A DNA stretch of 64,000 bases from the NCBI GenBank assembly GCA_025451235.1, contig JANWKT010000001.1, positions 62,001 through 126,000 of the forward strand. The letters run 5' to 3'. This DNA comes from Flavobacteriales bacterium. Lineage in GTDB: Bacteria > Bacteroidota > Bacteroidia > CAIKAF01. Position numbers and translations under genes: made by a program. Below, in pieces: positions 52,545 through 59,874 of this stretch. The stretch's first letter is position 1, and every line of letters starts with the position of its first letter. The notes below the pieces were generated by a model. It saw nothing but the letters and a program-made list of their open reading frames with translations. It was not told where the DNA came from and searched no databases.

Positions 52545-53183
52545 TTATTCGTTTTCGGCAACCACAGATTCAACTCCGGGTACCATTCTTTTTAATAGCT
52601 GTTCGATCCCTGCCTTTAAGGTTAAGGTAGATGAAGGACATCCACTGCAGGATCCACGTAATACCACACTTACCACACCCTCATCGAAAGACCTGAAAGA
52701 TATTTCGCCACCATCCTGTTCAACAGCCGGTTTAATATATTCATCCAGGATCTCAATGATCTTTGCTTCGGCTTCTGTTGGATTTAACGGCAACTCCGGA
52801 GCGGTGGTTTTTTTCTCTTTCTTTTCCCCACCTGAAACTTCAGAACGGGTGGACTTTTTATCGGTTACTTGTGGAAGTTCGGTGATGGGCACTTTCTCTT
52901 TTACAAAAAAATCAAGGATGAATTCTCGTAATTCGTGCATGATCTCTATCCATTCTACCACAGGGACTTTAGTGATAGTAACAAAATTATTTTTCATATA
53001 CACCCCTTTTACAAAAGGGAATTTAAACAGCGCCGCAGCCAATGGTGAAATATTGGTTTGAGAAATGTCACTGAACTCTACACTGCCATCCATGATAATG
53101 GGGCGGTTCACCACATACTTCATCGTAGCTGGATTGGGGGTCGATTCAGCATATACTTCAACTGGCGGCATCTGCTTTTCCAT
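52545..53183 (-). CDS. nfu: Nfu-type iron-sulfur carrier protein
   Basis: 212 residues. An N-terminal Nfu_N domain (about 8-95; ESTPNPATMKYVVNRPI) is followed by a charged linker and a C-terminal NifU domain (about 135-208). The latter contains AVEQDGGEISFRSF and the cluster-binding CSGCPSS. It would deliver Fe-S clusters to apoproteins. It may be the last gene of a minus-strand series beginning with slyD. Confidence 0.93.
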   Translation of the reverse strand: MEKQMPPVEVYAESTPNPATMKYVVNRPIIMDGSVEFSDISQTNISPLAAALFKFPFVKGVYMKNNFVTITKVPVVEWIEIMHELREFILDFFVKEKVPITELPQVTDKKSTRSEVSGGEKKEKKTTAPELPLNPTEAEAKIIEILDEYIKPAVEQDGGEISFRSFDEGVVSVVLRGSCSGCPSSTLTLKAGIEQLLKRMVPGVESVVAENE

Positions 53184-53232
53184 AATTCTGCTTTAAGCCA
53201 CAAAGGTAGTTAAATTAACCCGAAGAAGGGGT

Positions 53233-53400
53233 TTATTTGCGATTCTTATGATTGCTGGAGTTGGTTTTGAACACTCCGGTTTTCGTGGTTGCGTGGTTTC
53301 CAAAAGTGGGACAATCACATCCTTTTTTTGTTTTGCATGAATAAGCCCCGATCAACAACCAGGCTCCTAAAAAGAATATGACCCATTTTTGTTTACTCAT
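53233..53400 (-). CDS. Small lipoprotein of 55 residues
   Basis: Read directly: MSKQKWVIFFLGAWLLIGAY, then SCKTKKGCDCPTFG and a basic tail to NRK and a TAA. A hydrophobic N-terminus followed by SC suggests a lipoprotein with Cys22 lipidated; the lipobox (AYSC) is imperfect. CDCPTFG adds two more Cys. The start codon is directly next to the upstream gene's stop (53401), which implies co-translation. Function unknown. Confidence 0.6.
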   Translation of the reverse strand: MSKQKWVIFFLGAWLLIGAYSCKTKKGCDCPTFGNHATTKTGVFKTNSSNHKNRK

Positions 53401-53838
53401 TTAGAAATCATCAATTTCTGGCAAAGGCGCAATTTCGTATGCCTTTTTCTTTGGTTTTAAATGATTGATGAATATAACATTCACCAAATCATCATCCATG
53501 GTTTGCATGGTTTTGGTAATTCCATTGGTTACAGTGGCCTTTTGGTCGGTATACTTCCATTCAGGCTTATAAACTTCGAATTTACCATCCACATACTTAA
53601 TGAATATTTCTTTGATATATCCTTCAGTAACTTCCACTTTGGCTGTAAAGCACTTTGTTCTGCTTCCAGAACGAATGGAAAGAACCACACCATCGTGCCA
53701 ACCATCCTTAATATCATCTGCTCCTCTGACCTCAAATGCCTTGGCCCACTGGGTATAGCAACTGGCTTCATCACCTGTTTGTGCACTCAACCTGCTGATA
53801 CCTGCTACTAAAATTGTTAAAAGGAAAAGTTTTTTCAT
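53401..53838 (-). CDS. Hypothetical secreted protein
   Basis: 145 residues. Signal peptide (MKKLFLLTILVAGISRLSAQ). The mature part has two Cys (ASCYTQW and TKCFTAKVEV) and beta-strand-like segments (GVVLSIRSGS, FIKYVDGKFEVY), with a charged C-terminus. Family not recognised. It abuts the 55-residue lipoprotein gene and follows the oxygenase gene by 67 bases, so an operon is likely. Confidence 0.68.
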   Translation of the reverse strand: MKKLFLLTILVAGISRLSAQTGDEASCYTQWAKAFEVRGADDIKDGWHDGVVLSIRSGSRTKCFTAKVEVTEGYIKEIFIKYVDGKFEVYKPEWKYTDQKATVTNGITKTMQTMDDDLVNVIFINHLKPKKKAYEIAPLPEIDDF

Positions 53839-53905
53839 AGAAATAGAATTATACTCAAAGTTAAAATTTAGGTTTATAAATACAAACGTTATACCAATTT
53901 ACGTA

Positions 53906-54862
53906 TTATTTCTTGAGGCCGATTTCCATTAACCTTTCATTAAGATAATCCCCGGCAGTAATGGGTTCATAACTAATAGGGTGATTTTCAGAAATACAGC
54001 TTGGAAGGCAGTCCAGCCTCATATCGGACCTGGGGTGTAAGAAGAAAGGAATGGAAAAACGACTGGTATGCCAAAATTCTTTGGGTGGATTCACCACCCG
54101 GTGGGTGGTCGACTTGAGCTTGTTATTGGTAAGCCTTTGTAGCATATCTCCAACATTCACAACAATTTGCTCAGGCAAGGCGGTTACGGAGACCCATTCA
54201 TTGTTTTTGTTGAGCACCTGTAATCCATCGGCAGAGGCACCCACCAACAAAGTAATAAGATTAATATCCTCATGTTGTTCGGCCCTTACCGCCGATTTAG
54301 GCTCCTGTGTAATGGGCGGATAATGAATAGCCCGAAGGATAGAATTCCCATTATGGGTCTGATCCTCAAAATAATTTTCGTCCAAACCCAGGTATAAAGC
54401 AATGGCTCTCAATAAATGTCCACCACTTATTTCGAATTGCTTATATGCATTTTTAAAGGTGGCATCAAAGCCTGAGACCACATCCACTTTTACATTGTCG
54501 GGGTATTCCAGTCTGATATAATCTCCATCAACAACATTCTGGCCGTATTGAAAAAATTCCTTCAGATCCGGTTGGTCATATCCTTTGGCCTGCTCTTTGC
54601 CAAAAGAAGTATAACCCCGCTGTCCGGCCAATCCCTCTATTTCATATTTTCTTTTCTGTTCAACCGGGAGTTCGAAAAAGGCTTTTGACAGCTTATATAA
54701 ATTATTCACCACATCTTCAGGAATGCCATGATTTTTTACGGCCACAAAACCTACGGTTTCGTATGCCTCACCCAGTTCCTGCACAAACTTTTTTCTTTTC
54801 TGTTCGTTGCCCTTCGTAAATTCACTAAGGTCAACAGAAGGAATGCCTAGCTCGCCTGACAT
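53906..54862 (-). CDS. 2-oxoglutarate/Fe(II) oxygenase, isopenicillin-N-synthase-like
   Basis: 318 residues. The N-terminal DIOX_N part (about 5-110) has VDLSEFTKGN and GFVAVKNHGIPE. The jelly-roll core has His and Asp in EQHEDINLITLL, His in TTHRVVNPP, and the 2-oxoglutarate Arg in SRFSIPFFLHP. The substrate is not predictable; the family includes desaturases, hydroxylases and isopenicillin N synthase. It follows slyD by 27 bases. Confidence 0.92.
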   Translation of the reverse strand: MSGELGIPSVDLSEFTKGNEQKRKKFVQELGEAYETVGFVAVKNHGIPEDVVNNLYKLSKAFFELPVEQKRKYEIEGLAGQRGYTSFGKEQAKGYDQPDLKEFFQYGQNVVDGDYIRLEYPDNVKVDVVSGFDATFKNAYKQFEISGGHLLRAIALYLGLDENYFEDQTHNGNSILRAIHYPPITQEPKSAVRAEQHEDINLITLLVGASADGLQVLNKNNEWVSVTALPEQIVVNVGDMLQRLTNNKLKSTTHRVVNPPKEFWHTSRFSIPFFLHPRSDMRLDCLPSCISENHPISYEPITAGDYLNERLMEIGLKK

Positions 54863-54889
54863 AGTTAATGATTTAATAAAGGTTTATAA

Positions 54890-55393
54890 TTAATGATGAT
54901 GCCCTCCTGGTCCATGTACATGTCCATGATCCAATTCTTCCTGGGTGGCTTTCCTAACCTCAATTACTTTTCCAACAAAATGAAGGTCTTTGCCGGCCAT
55001 AGGGTGGTTAAAATCGATCTTGATCTTTTCCAGCCCTCTTTCAAGCACGATGCCGGTAAGTGGATTTCCCTGCTGGTCTACCAACCTTACCTGTTTGCCC
55101 GGGATCACAATATCTTCCATGAGTTTGCCTTCGTGCATAAATACTTCAATGGGTACGTCAACAATGGCATCTGCTTCCAGGTTCCCATAAGCATCCGGTG
55201 CTAACAGAATAAAGTCGAAATCGTCACCCATGGCTTTACCATTGAGGTTTTCTTCAAATTTTTCCAATAAATTCCCGGCTCCAAAGAGAAACACAAATGG
55301 TTCTGAAGCTTCTACCTTTTCGATGATGTTGTCCGACCCCTTTTCTTTTAAAGTGTAGCTAATGGCAACAACATGGTTTTGATCAATTGTCAT
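54890..55393 (-). CDS. slyD: FKBP-type peptidyl-prolyl isomerase, SlyD-like
   Basis: 167 residues. A SlyD arrangement: FKBP strands (VVAISYTLKEKGSDNIIEK, FLFGAGNLLEKFEENLNG) with an inserted chaperone flap (about 70-125), then KIDFNHPMAGKDLHFVGKVIEV. The C-terminus is short and His-rich (GHVHGPGGHHH), likely metal-binding, as in other SlyD proteins. First gene of the probable slyD-oxygenase operon. Confidence 0.94.
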   Translation of the reverse strand: MTIDQNHVVAISYTLKEKGSDNIIEKVEASEPFVFLFGAGNLLEKFEENLNGKAMGDDFDFILLAPDAYGNLEADAIVDVPIEVFMHEGKLMEDIVIPGKQVRLVDQQGNPLTGIVLERGLEKIKIDFNHPMAGKDLHFVGKVIEVRKATQEELDHGHVHGPGGHHH

Positions 55394-55573
55394 ACAATAA
55401 ATTTAATAGTAATTATTCCTAATTATCAGGTCCTAATAAGAGGTATATAATAGCATCAAAGCCGCCCTACAACCTGTTTTATCCTGTAAACACAAAACTA
55501 ATATTAATTATTAAATTATGCCGTGAAATCGGGTTTTTTCGTAAATATTTGACCCTGAAAGGCAAAAAAAATC

Positions 55574-55603
55574 TTGTTATTCCCATTTACCCTTTTATTT
55601 TTG
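55574..55603 (+). promoter_or_regulatory. Strong Bacteroidota promoter for the His/Cys-rich peptide gene
   Basis: TTG (55574-55576), a 19-base spacer, and TATTTTTG (55596-55603). This is close to the ideal -33/-7 arrangement. Predicted start is near 55610, leaving a leader of about 23 bases. Confidence 0.6.
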
Positions 55604-55632
55604 TGTGAAATTATCCTAACACTTAAAAGTAT

Positions 55633-55929
55633 ATGGAAGATCATCACGACCACGAAACCAAACCAAAAAACAGATGGATAGCACCTCCTATCCTGGGAGC
55701 TGTTATCGTTATAGCGCTTGTAGTATGTTTTATTTCATTTGCAAGTGGACAATGCTGTGGAGGCGATTGCTGTGAATCCAAAAACAAAAATGAACATGGG
55801 ACCGAGCAGCATGATGCTACACACGGTAATGAGCATGAAACTCCGGTATCAAATGTAGATACCACTGCCAGCACATCAGACACGAATGCTGTGGAAGAAC
55901 ATGAAGGCCATGGTGACCATGACCATTAA
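55633..55929 (+). CDS. Small membrane protein with Cys cluster and His-rich termini
   Basis: 98 residues, family unknown. The N-terminus MEDHHDHE is His-rich and cytoplasmic. One membrane helix spans about 16-38 (PPILGAVIVIALVVCFISFA). Directly after it is CCGGDCC (41-47), then a flexible, Thr/Glu-rich tail ending HEGHGDHDH. Such a layout suggests binding of a soft or transition metal at the outer face of the inner membrane. No known metallochaperone motif. It is preceded by a strong promoter and followed by an intrinsic terminator, so it is a single-gene unit. Confidence 0.75.
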   Translation: MEDHHDHETKPKNRWIAPPILGAVIVIALVVCFISFASGQCCGGDCCESKNKNEHGTEQHDATHGNEHETPVSNVDTTASTSDTNAVEEHEGHGDHDH

Positions 55930-55970
55930 TTACTTTATTGCGTAAAAGGATTAAGTATAATATAAATACG

Positions 55971-56002
55971 AAACCGCTGATATGCCTATCAGCGGTTTTT
56001 TT
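55971..56002 (+). terminator. Intrinsic terminator after the His/Cys-rich gene
   Basis: AACCGCTGAT and ATCAGCGGTT pair over 10 bases around ATGCCT, followed by a run of T. Confidence 0.9.
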
Positions 56003-56104
56003 ATTTTGGAGCAGCCATACCCTTTGCATAGGTGGCACAAAAATAGCCCAGATGGAAGTGACATCCTTTTCAGTTGACACGAAGATCATTTCGTAGACGT
56101 TTGT

Positions 56105-56193
56105 AAAGACGGGCAATTGCCCGTCTTTGCAACTTTTGTTAAGATATCTATAGTAAGCAACAACAAAAGATATAGCGTCCCGATGGCTATCGG
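56105..56193. repeat. Cluster of hairpins upstream of nadK
   Basis: A perfect 24-base palindrome (AAAGACGGGC, AATT, GCCCGTCTTT) lies at 56105-56128. A CTTTTGTT/AACAAAAG pair follows. CCGAT-GGCT-ATCGG is at 56180-56193. The 352-base gap between the His-rich gene and nadK holds these, the terminator and the nadK promoter, and no gene that I can see. Confidence 0.6.
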
Positions 56194-56259
56194 ACAGCCG
56201 GATCAGCTCCAACAAAAATCGTAATTCAAGCATTTCTAGCTTCTAATCATTAAATCTAA

Positions 56260-56267
56260 TACCTTTG
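56260..56267 (+). promoter_or_regulatory. -7 box (TACCTTTG) for nadK
   Basis: Perfect TAnnTTTG, predicted start near 56274, eight bases before the ATG. -33 element weak. Confidence 0.45.
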
Positions 56268-56281
56268 TAAAAATTTATCTC

Positions 56282-57160
56282 ATGAAGATCGCTATTTACG
56301 GGCAACAAATTGCCGCAGAAAACATAGCATATCTAACCGCTTTATTTAACTGGCTCAATACACATAATGTAAAAGTGACCATTTATAAGCCGTATAGTGA
56401 TTATCTATTGAGAGAATTTCAGCTTGCGCCTCAATATCCCGTTTTTTCATCTGATACCAATCTGGATACCGATATAGATTGCCTTATTAGCATTGGGGGT
56501 GATGGAACTATGCTCAATACCATGCTGCTGGTGAGAGATACCGGTATTCCTGTAATTGGCTTAAACACTGGCCGCCTGGGCTTTTTAAGTTCGGTGCCCA
56601 AAGAAAATATGGAGCAGGCTCTTACCCAATTGCTGGACAGAAAATACACCCTCGAACATAGGGTTTTACTTGAAGTAAATGCAGGCAATGATATCAAGGG
56701 TTCTGAGATCCTGGCATTGAATGATGCCACGGTGCTTAAAAAGGATACTTCGAGCATGATCTCCATTCATACCTGGCTAAATGGGGAATTCTTTACTACT
56801 TATTGGGCGGATGGATTGATTGTTTCAACCCCAACCGGCTCTACCGGATATTCTTTAAGTTGTGGAGGACCCATTATTTTGCCTACCTCCCAAAGTTTTG
56901 TGATCACCCCTATTGCTCCACATAACCTCAACATGAGACCTGTGATCGTTCCAGACTCGACCCATATCAAACTGGTGGTGGAATCAAGGCAAGAGTCGAA
57001 TTTAATATCTTTGGACTCAAGAAGTTATGCATTGAAAACCGGGACTGAGATCTTGATCCAAAAAGCCAAATTTGCGGTCAATCTGATCAAAATGCCGAAT
57101 ATTAGTTATATCGAAACCCTCAGAAACAAGCTCTTATGGGGGGTTGACAAGAGAAATTAA
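56282..57160 (+). CDS. nadK: NAD kinase
   Basis: 292 residues. It phosphorylates NAD to NADP. The catalytic GGDGT is in CLISIGGDGTMLNT. Other marks are GLNTGRLGFLSSVP, ALNDATVLKKDT, the conserved STPTGSTGYSLSCGGPI, and TPIAPHNLNMRPVIVPD. ATG start. It heads the block of envelope genes typical for Bacteroidota. Confidence 0.96.
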   Translation: MKIAIYGQQIAAENIAYLTALFNWLNTHNVKVTIYKPYSDYLLREFQLAPQYPVFSSDTNLDTDIDCLISIGGDGTMLNTMLLVRDTGIPVIGLNTGRLGFLSSVPKENMEQALTQLLDRKYTLEHRVLLEVNAGNDIKGSEILALNDATVLKKDTSSMISIHTWLNGEFFTTYWADGLIVSTPTGSTGYSLSCGGPIILPTSQSFVITPIAPHNLNMRPVIVPDSTHIKLVVESRQESNLISLDSRSYALKTGTEILIQKAKFAVNLIKMPNISYIETLRNKLLWGVDKRN

Positions 57161-57179
57161 TTGTAAATTAACCGTATAA

Positions 57180-57211
57180 TTTGCAGGCAATATCCCTTTT
57201 TTGTATTTTTG
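57180..57211 (+). promoter_or_regulatory. Promoter for the first DUF6089 barrel gene
   Basis: TTTG (57180-57183), a 20-base spacer and TATTTTTG (57204-57211): a near-ideal consensus. Predicted start near 57218, about 27 bases before the chosen ATG at 57245. Confidence 0.6.
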
Positions 57212-57244
57212 TCTTTACTGATCCAATTTTATTATCTTAAGTCT

Positions 57245-58168
57245 ATGAAAAAATTAATAGCAGGAACCCTTTTTCTACTCTTCAGCATTACGTTTGTTAA
57301 CTCACAGGGAGCTCACTTCCATAGGTACAGAACTACCTGGAATGGGATGTGGGATAATTTCGAAGTAATGGGAGGAATGGGATTTACCCAGTTTATGGGA
57401 GATGCCGGTGGTGCCGACCAGATAGGAACCAACTTCCTGGCTGACTTTGATTTTGACGCATTACGTCCAAACTTCCTGATTGGAGCCCGATACAGAATTA
57501 ACCACTTTGTGGCTTTAAGGTTGAATCTCCAATACGGAATTTTAAAAGGACATGACCAATATACTTCTTATCCGGGTCGTGAATTCAGGAATTTAGGTTT
57601 CCGTTCGCCATTGTTTGAGTGGGGTGGATTGGTGGAATTTTATTTCATTCCTGATGAGCCAACGGGCCATAAATACAAACACCGCAAGCTTCGTGGAAAA
57701 AAAGGTAAAGTAATTACAGGTTATATCGCTACTGGTATTGCAGGATGTTATTTCAATCCATTGGGTGATTATATCGACGGTACTACCTATGAATTACATT
57801 TATTACATACCGAAGGACAAGGAATTCTTCCTACCCGTCCTGAATATGAATTGACCTCTTTCGTGGTTCCGGTAAACTTAGGTTTCCGTTATAGGCTGAA
57901 CCAGGCTATTACGATTGACCTTGAGTTATGCTATAGAAAGTCTTTCAGCGATTATATGGACGATATCAGCCAGACTTATATTGATCCATCATTATTAGCT
58001 GATCCGATCGCACAATATTTCTCCAATCCGGTACCTGGAACTCCAGGAACAGAGCCAGGAGCACAAAGAGGAGACCCTACTGATCCAGATGGTTATATGT
58101 TCCTGATGTTAAACGTGTCATGGAGATTTTCAACCAACAACAGATCGGTTCCAAAGTACTATAATTAA
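57245..58168 (+). CDS. DUF6089-family outer-membrane beta-barrel protein (PorG-like), copy 1
   Basis: 307 residues from ATG 57245; the 12 codons upstream would precede the predicted transcription start region. Signal peptide (MKKLIAGTLFLLFSITFVNS). The mature part is an outer-membrane barrel of the DUF6089/PorG type: FEVMGGMGFTQFMGDAGG, NFLIGARYRINHFVALRLN, GYIATGIAGCYFNPLGDY, YRLNQAITIDLELCYRKSFSDYMDDIS. PorG is a component of type IX secretion, and this family member sits upstream of uppS and bamA as in other Bacteroidota. A second, similar gene follows after 69 bases. Confidence 0.85.
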   Translation: MKKLIAGTLFLLFSITFVNSQGAHFHRYRTTWNGMWDNFEVMGGMGFTQFMGDAGGADQIGTNFLADFDFDALRPNFLIGARYRINHFVALRLNLQYGILKGHDQYTSYPGREFRNLGFRSPLFEWGGLVEFYFIPDEPTGHKYKHRKLRGKKGKVITGYIATGIAGCYFNPLGDYIDGTTYELHLLHTEGQGILPTRPEYELTSFVVPVNLGFRYRLNQAITIDLELCYRKSFSDYMDDISQTYIDPSLLADPIAQYFSNPVPGTPGTEPGAQRGDPTDPDGYMFLMLNVSWRFSTNNRSVPKYYN

Positions 58169-58237
58169 AACGTGCTAAACCTACAATAAAGCAGTCTTCA
58201 ACACGTTTTTGAGTTCACTGAAAGTTATAGTTAAAGG

Positions 58238-59119
58238 ATGAAAAAGGTAAGGGCTGTTGCAGTTATTGCTATTATTTTTATTACAAACCTAAGTTGCTTT
58301 GCCCAGAGATGGGAAATAGGGGTAGGTGCAGGCATTTCCTATTATGTCGGCGACCTGAATCCAACAGGGCATTTTAAATTTCCACATCCATCCGGAACCA
58401 TTTTTGTAAAAAGAGTATTGACCGAACATTGGTCGATCAGAGGTGGTTTTACCTATCTAGGTGTTTATGCCGATGACCAACAGGGTGATTTTGCCTATCA
58501 ACCAGTAAGAAATCTCAATTTTACTACCCATATTTTTGAACTTCATGCAGCCGCGGAGCTGAATTTTTTCCCTTTTTCGATGAGTCCTGACCGGTATCAA
58601 AAACATATCAGGAAATGGACCCCTTATATGTTCGCCGGCGTGGGTGCTTATTATTACGACCCCAGAACATTGGACGGAGGCGTTGCTTTACTTCCCCTTG
58701 GCACAGAAGGTCAAGGAACCAGCGCAACGGATAGGGTTCAGTATTCACCCGTAATGCCATGTGTACCCTTTGGATTAGGGGTAAAATTCAATATTAAAAA
58801 TAAGTTTGCCATCGGTTTGGAATATGGAATGCGCCTCACTTTCAATGATTACCTGGATGATGTAAGTACAGATTATTCCATTAACGGGGTGATCGCTGCA
58901 GAAAACGGGGCCACAGCAGCAAATCTGAGTAACCGGTCGTTGGGCGATTATTCTGCTCAATCCAATGATTTTTATCAAAGAGGAATTAAAACAGACCTTG
59001 ATTGGTATGGATATTTAGGTGTATCTTTGATCTTCTATATCAAAGATCCTACGACCTGTAGCAGCGGGATCAAGGGTGGATATGGAACCGGTAAATTAAA
59101 GTCAAAAGGTAAAAAATAA
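58238..59119 (+). CDS. DUF6089-family outer-membrane beta-barrel protein (PorG-like), copy 2
   Basis: 293 residues. Signal peptide ending LSCFAQRWE. The barrel body parallels copy 1: IGVGAGISYYVGDLNPTGHF, WSIRGGFTYLGVYADDQQ, YMFAGVGAYYYDPR, IGLEYGMRLTFNDYLDDVSTDY. It ends with a basic GKLKSKGKK tail. Seven bases before uppS, so probably co-transcribed with it. One of the two copies is the likely PorG orthologue; which one cannot be decided here. Confidence 0.85.
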   Translation: MKKVRAVAVIAIIFITNLSCFAQRWEIGVGAGISYYVGDLNPTGHFKFPHPSGTIFVKRVLTEHWSIRGGFTYLGVYADDQQGDFAYQPVRNLNFTTHIFELHAAAELNFFPFSMSPDRYQKHIRKWTPYMFAGVGAYYYDPRTLDGGVALLPLGTEGQGTSATDRVQYSPVMPCVPFGLGVKFNIKNKFAIGLEYGMRLTFNDYLDDVSTDYSINGVIAAENGATAANLSNRSLGDYSAQSNDFYQRGIKTDLDWYGYLGVSLIFYIKDPTTCSSGIKGGYGTGKLKSKGKK

Positions 59120-59126
59120 AAATAGT

Positions 59127-59873
59127 ATGTCCCTGAAAGATAAGATCATAAAAGATCGGGTACCACAACATATTGCCATCATTATGGATGGTAATGGTCG
59201 TTGGGCCAAACAGCAGGGGCAGATGCGGACCTTTGGTCACCAGGAAGGGGTAAAAGCTGTAAAAGATGTAATTGAAGGTGCCGCAGAAGCCGGTGTAAAA
59301 TATGTTACACTCTATACTTTCTCTACAGAAAACTGGAAAAGACCCAAATACGAAATTGATGCGTTGATGGAATTGCTGGTTGACAGCATCCATAAAGAAA
59401 CCGGAACCTTATTGGAAAAAGGGATCAAGCTGGAAACCATTGGCGACCTGGAGGCTTTGCCGAAAGAATGTAAAGAACAATTATCAGAAACTGTAGCAGC
59501 CACTTCAGGATGTGATAAAATGACCATTATACTGGCGTTGAGTTATAGTGCCCGTTGGGAAATTATACATGCCACTAAAAAAATTGCGGAAAAAGTAAAG
59601 GCCGGAGAATTGAAAGTGGAGGACATTAGTGAAGAGGTATTCAATAGCATGCTTTGCACTGCTAATATCCCTGATCCTGAACTTTTGATCAGAACAAGTG
59701 GAGAATTAAGAATTAGTAACTATTTACTATGGCAGATTGCTTATTCAGAATTGTATTTTTCGCCCAAGTTATGGCCTGATTTTAACAGGGAAGATCTATA
59801 CGCAGCCATTATTGATTATCAACAAAGAGAACGAAGATTTGGATTTATTAGCGAGCAGCTCATACCTGCATAA
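59127..59873 (+). CDS. uppS: Isoprenyl transferase (undecaprenyl diphosphate synthase)
   Basis: 248 residues, a cis-prenyltransferase making the lipid carrier for cell-wall precursors. It opens PQHIAIIMDGNGRWAKQQG with the catalytic Asp. Other marks are TLYTFSTENWKRP and the substrate site PDPELLIRTSGELRISNYLLWQ. It links to the bamA-ompH genes downstream and is separated from bamA by one base. Confidence 0.96.
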   Translation: MSLKDKIIKDRVPQHIAIIMDGNGRWAKQQGQMRTFGHQEGVKAVKDVIEGAAEAGVKYVTLYTFSTENWKRPKYEIDALMELLVDSIHKETGTLLEKGIKLETIGDLEALPKECKEQLSETVAATSGCDKMTIILALSYSARWEIIHATKKIAEKVKAGELKVEDISEEVFNSMLCTANIPDPELLIRTSGELRISNYLLWQIAYSELYFSPKLWPDFNREDLYAAIIDYQQRERRFGFISEQLIPA

Positions 59874-59874
59874 A

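Noticed and set aside
59737-59874. N-terminal extension of BamA
   Set aside because: It overlaps the uppS coding region; the ATG at 59875 gives a signal peptide.
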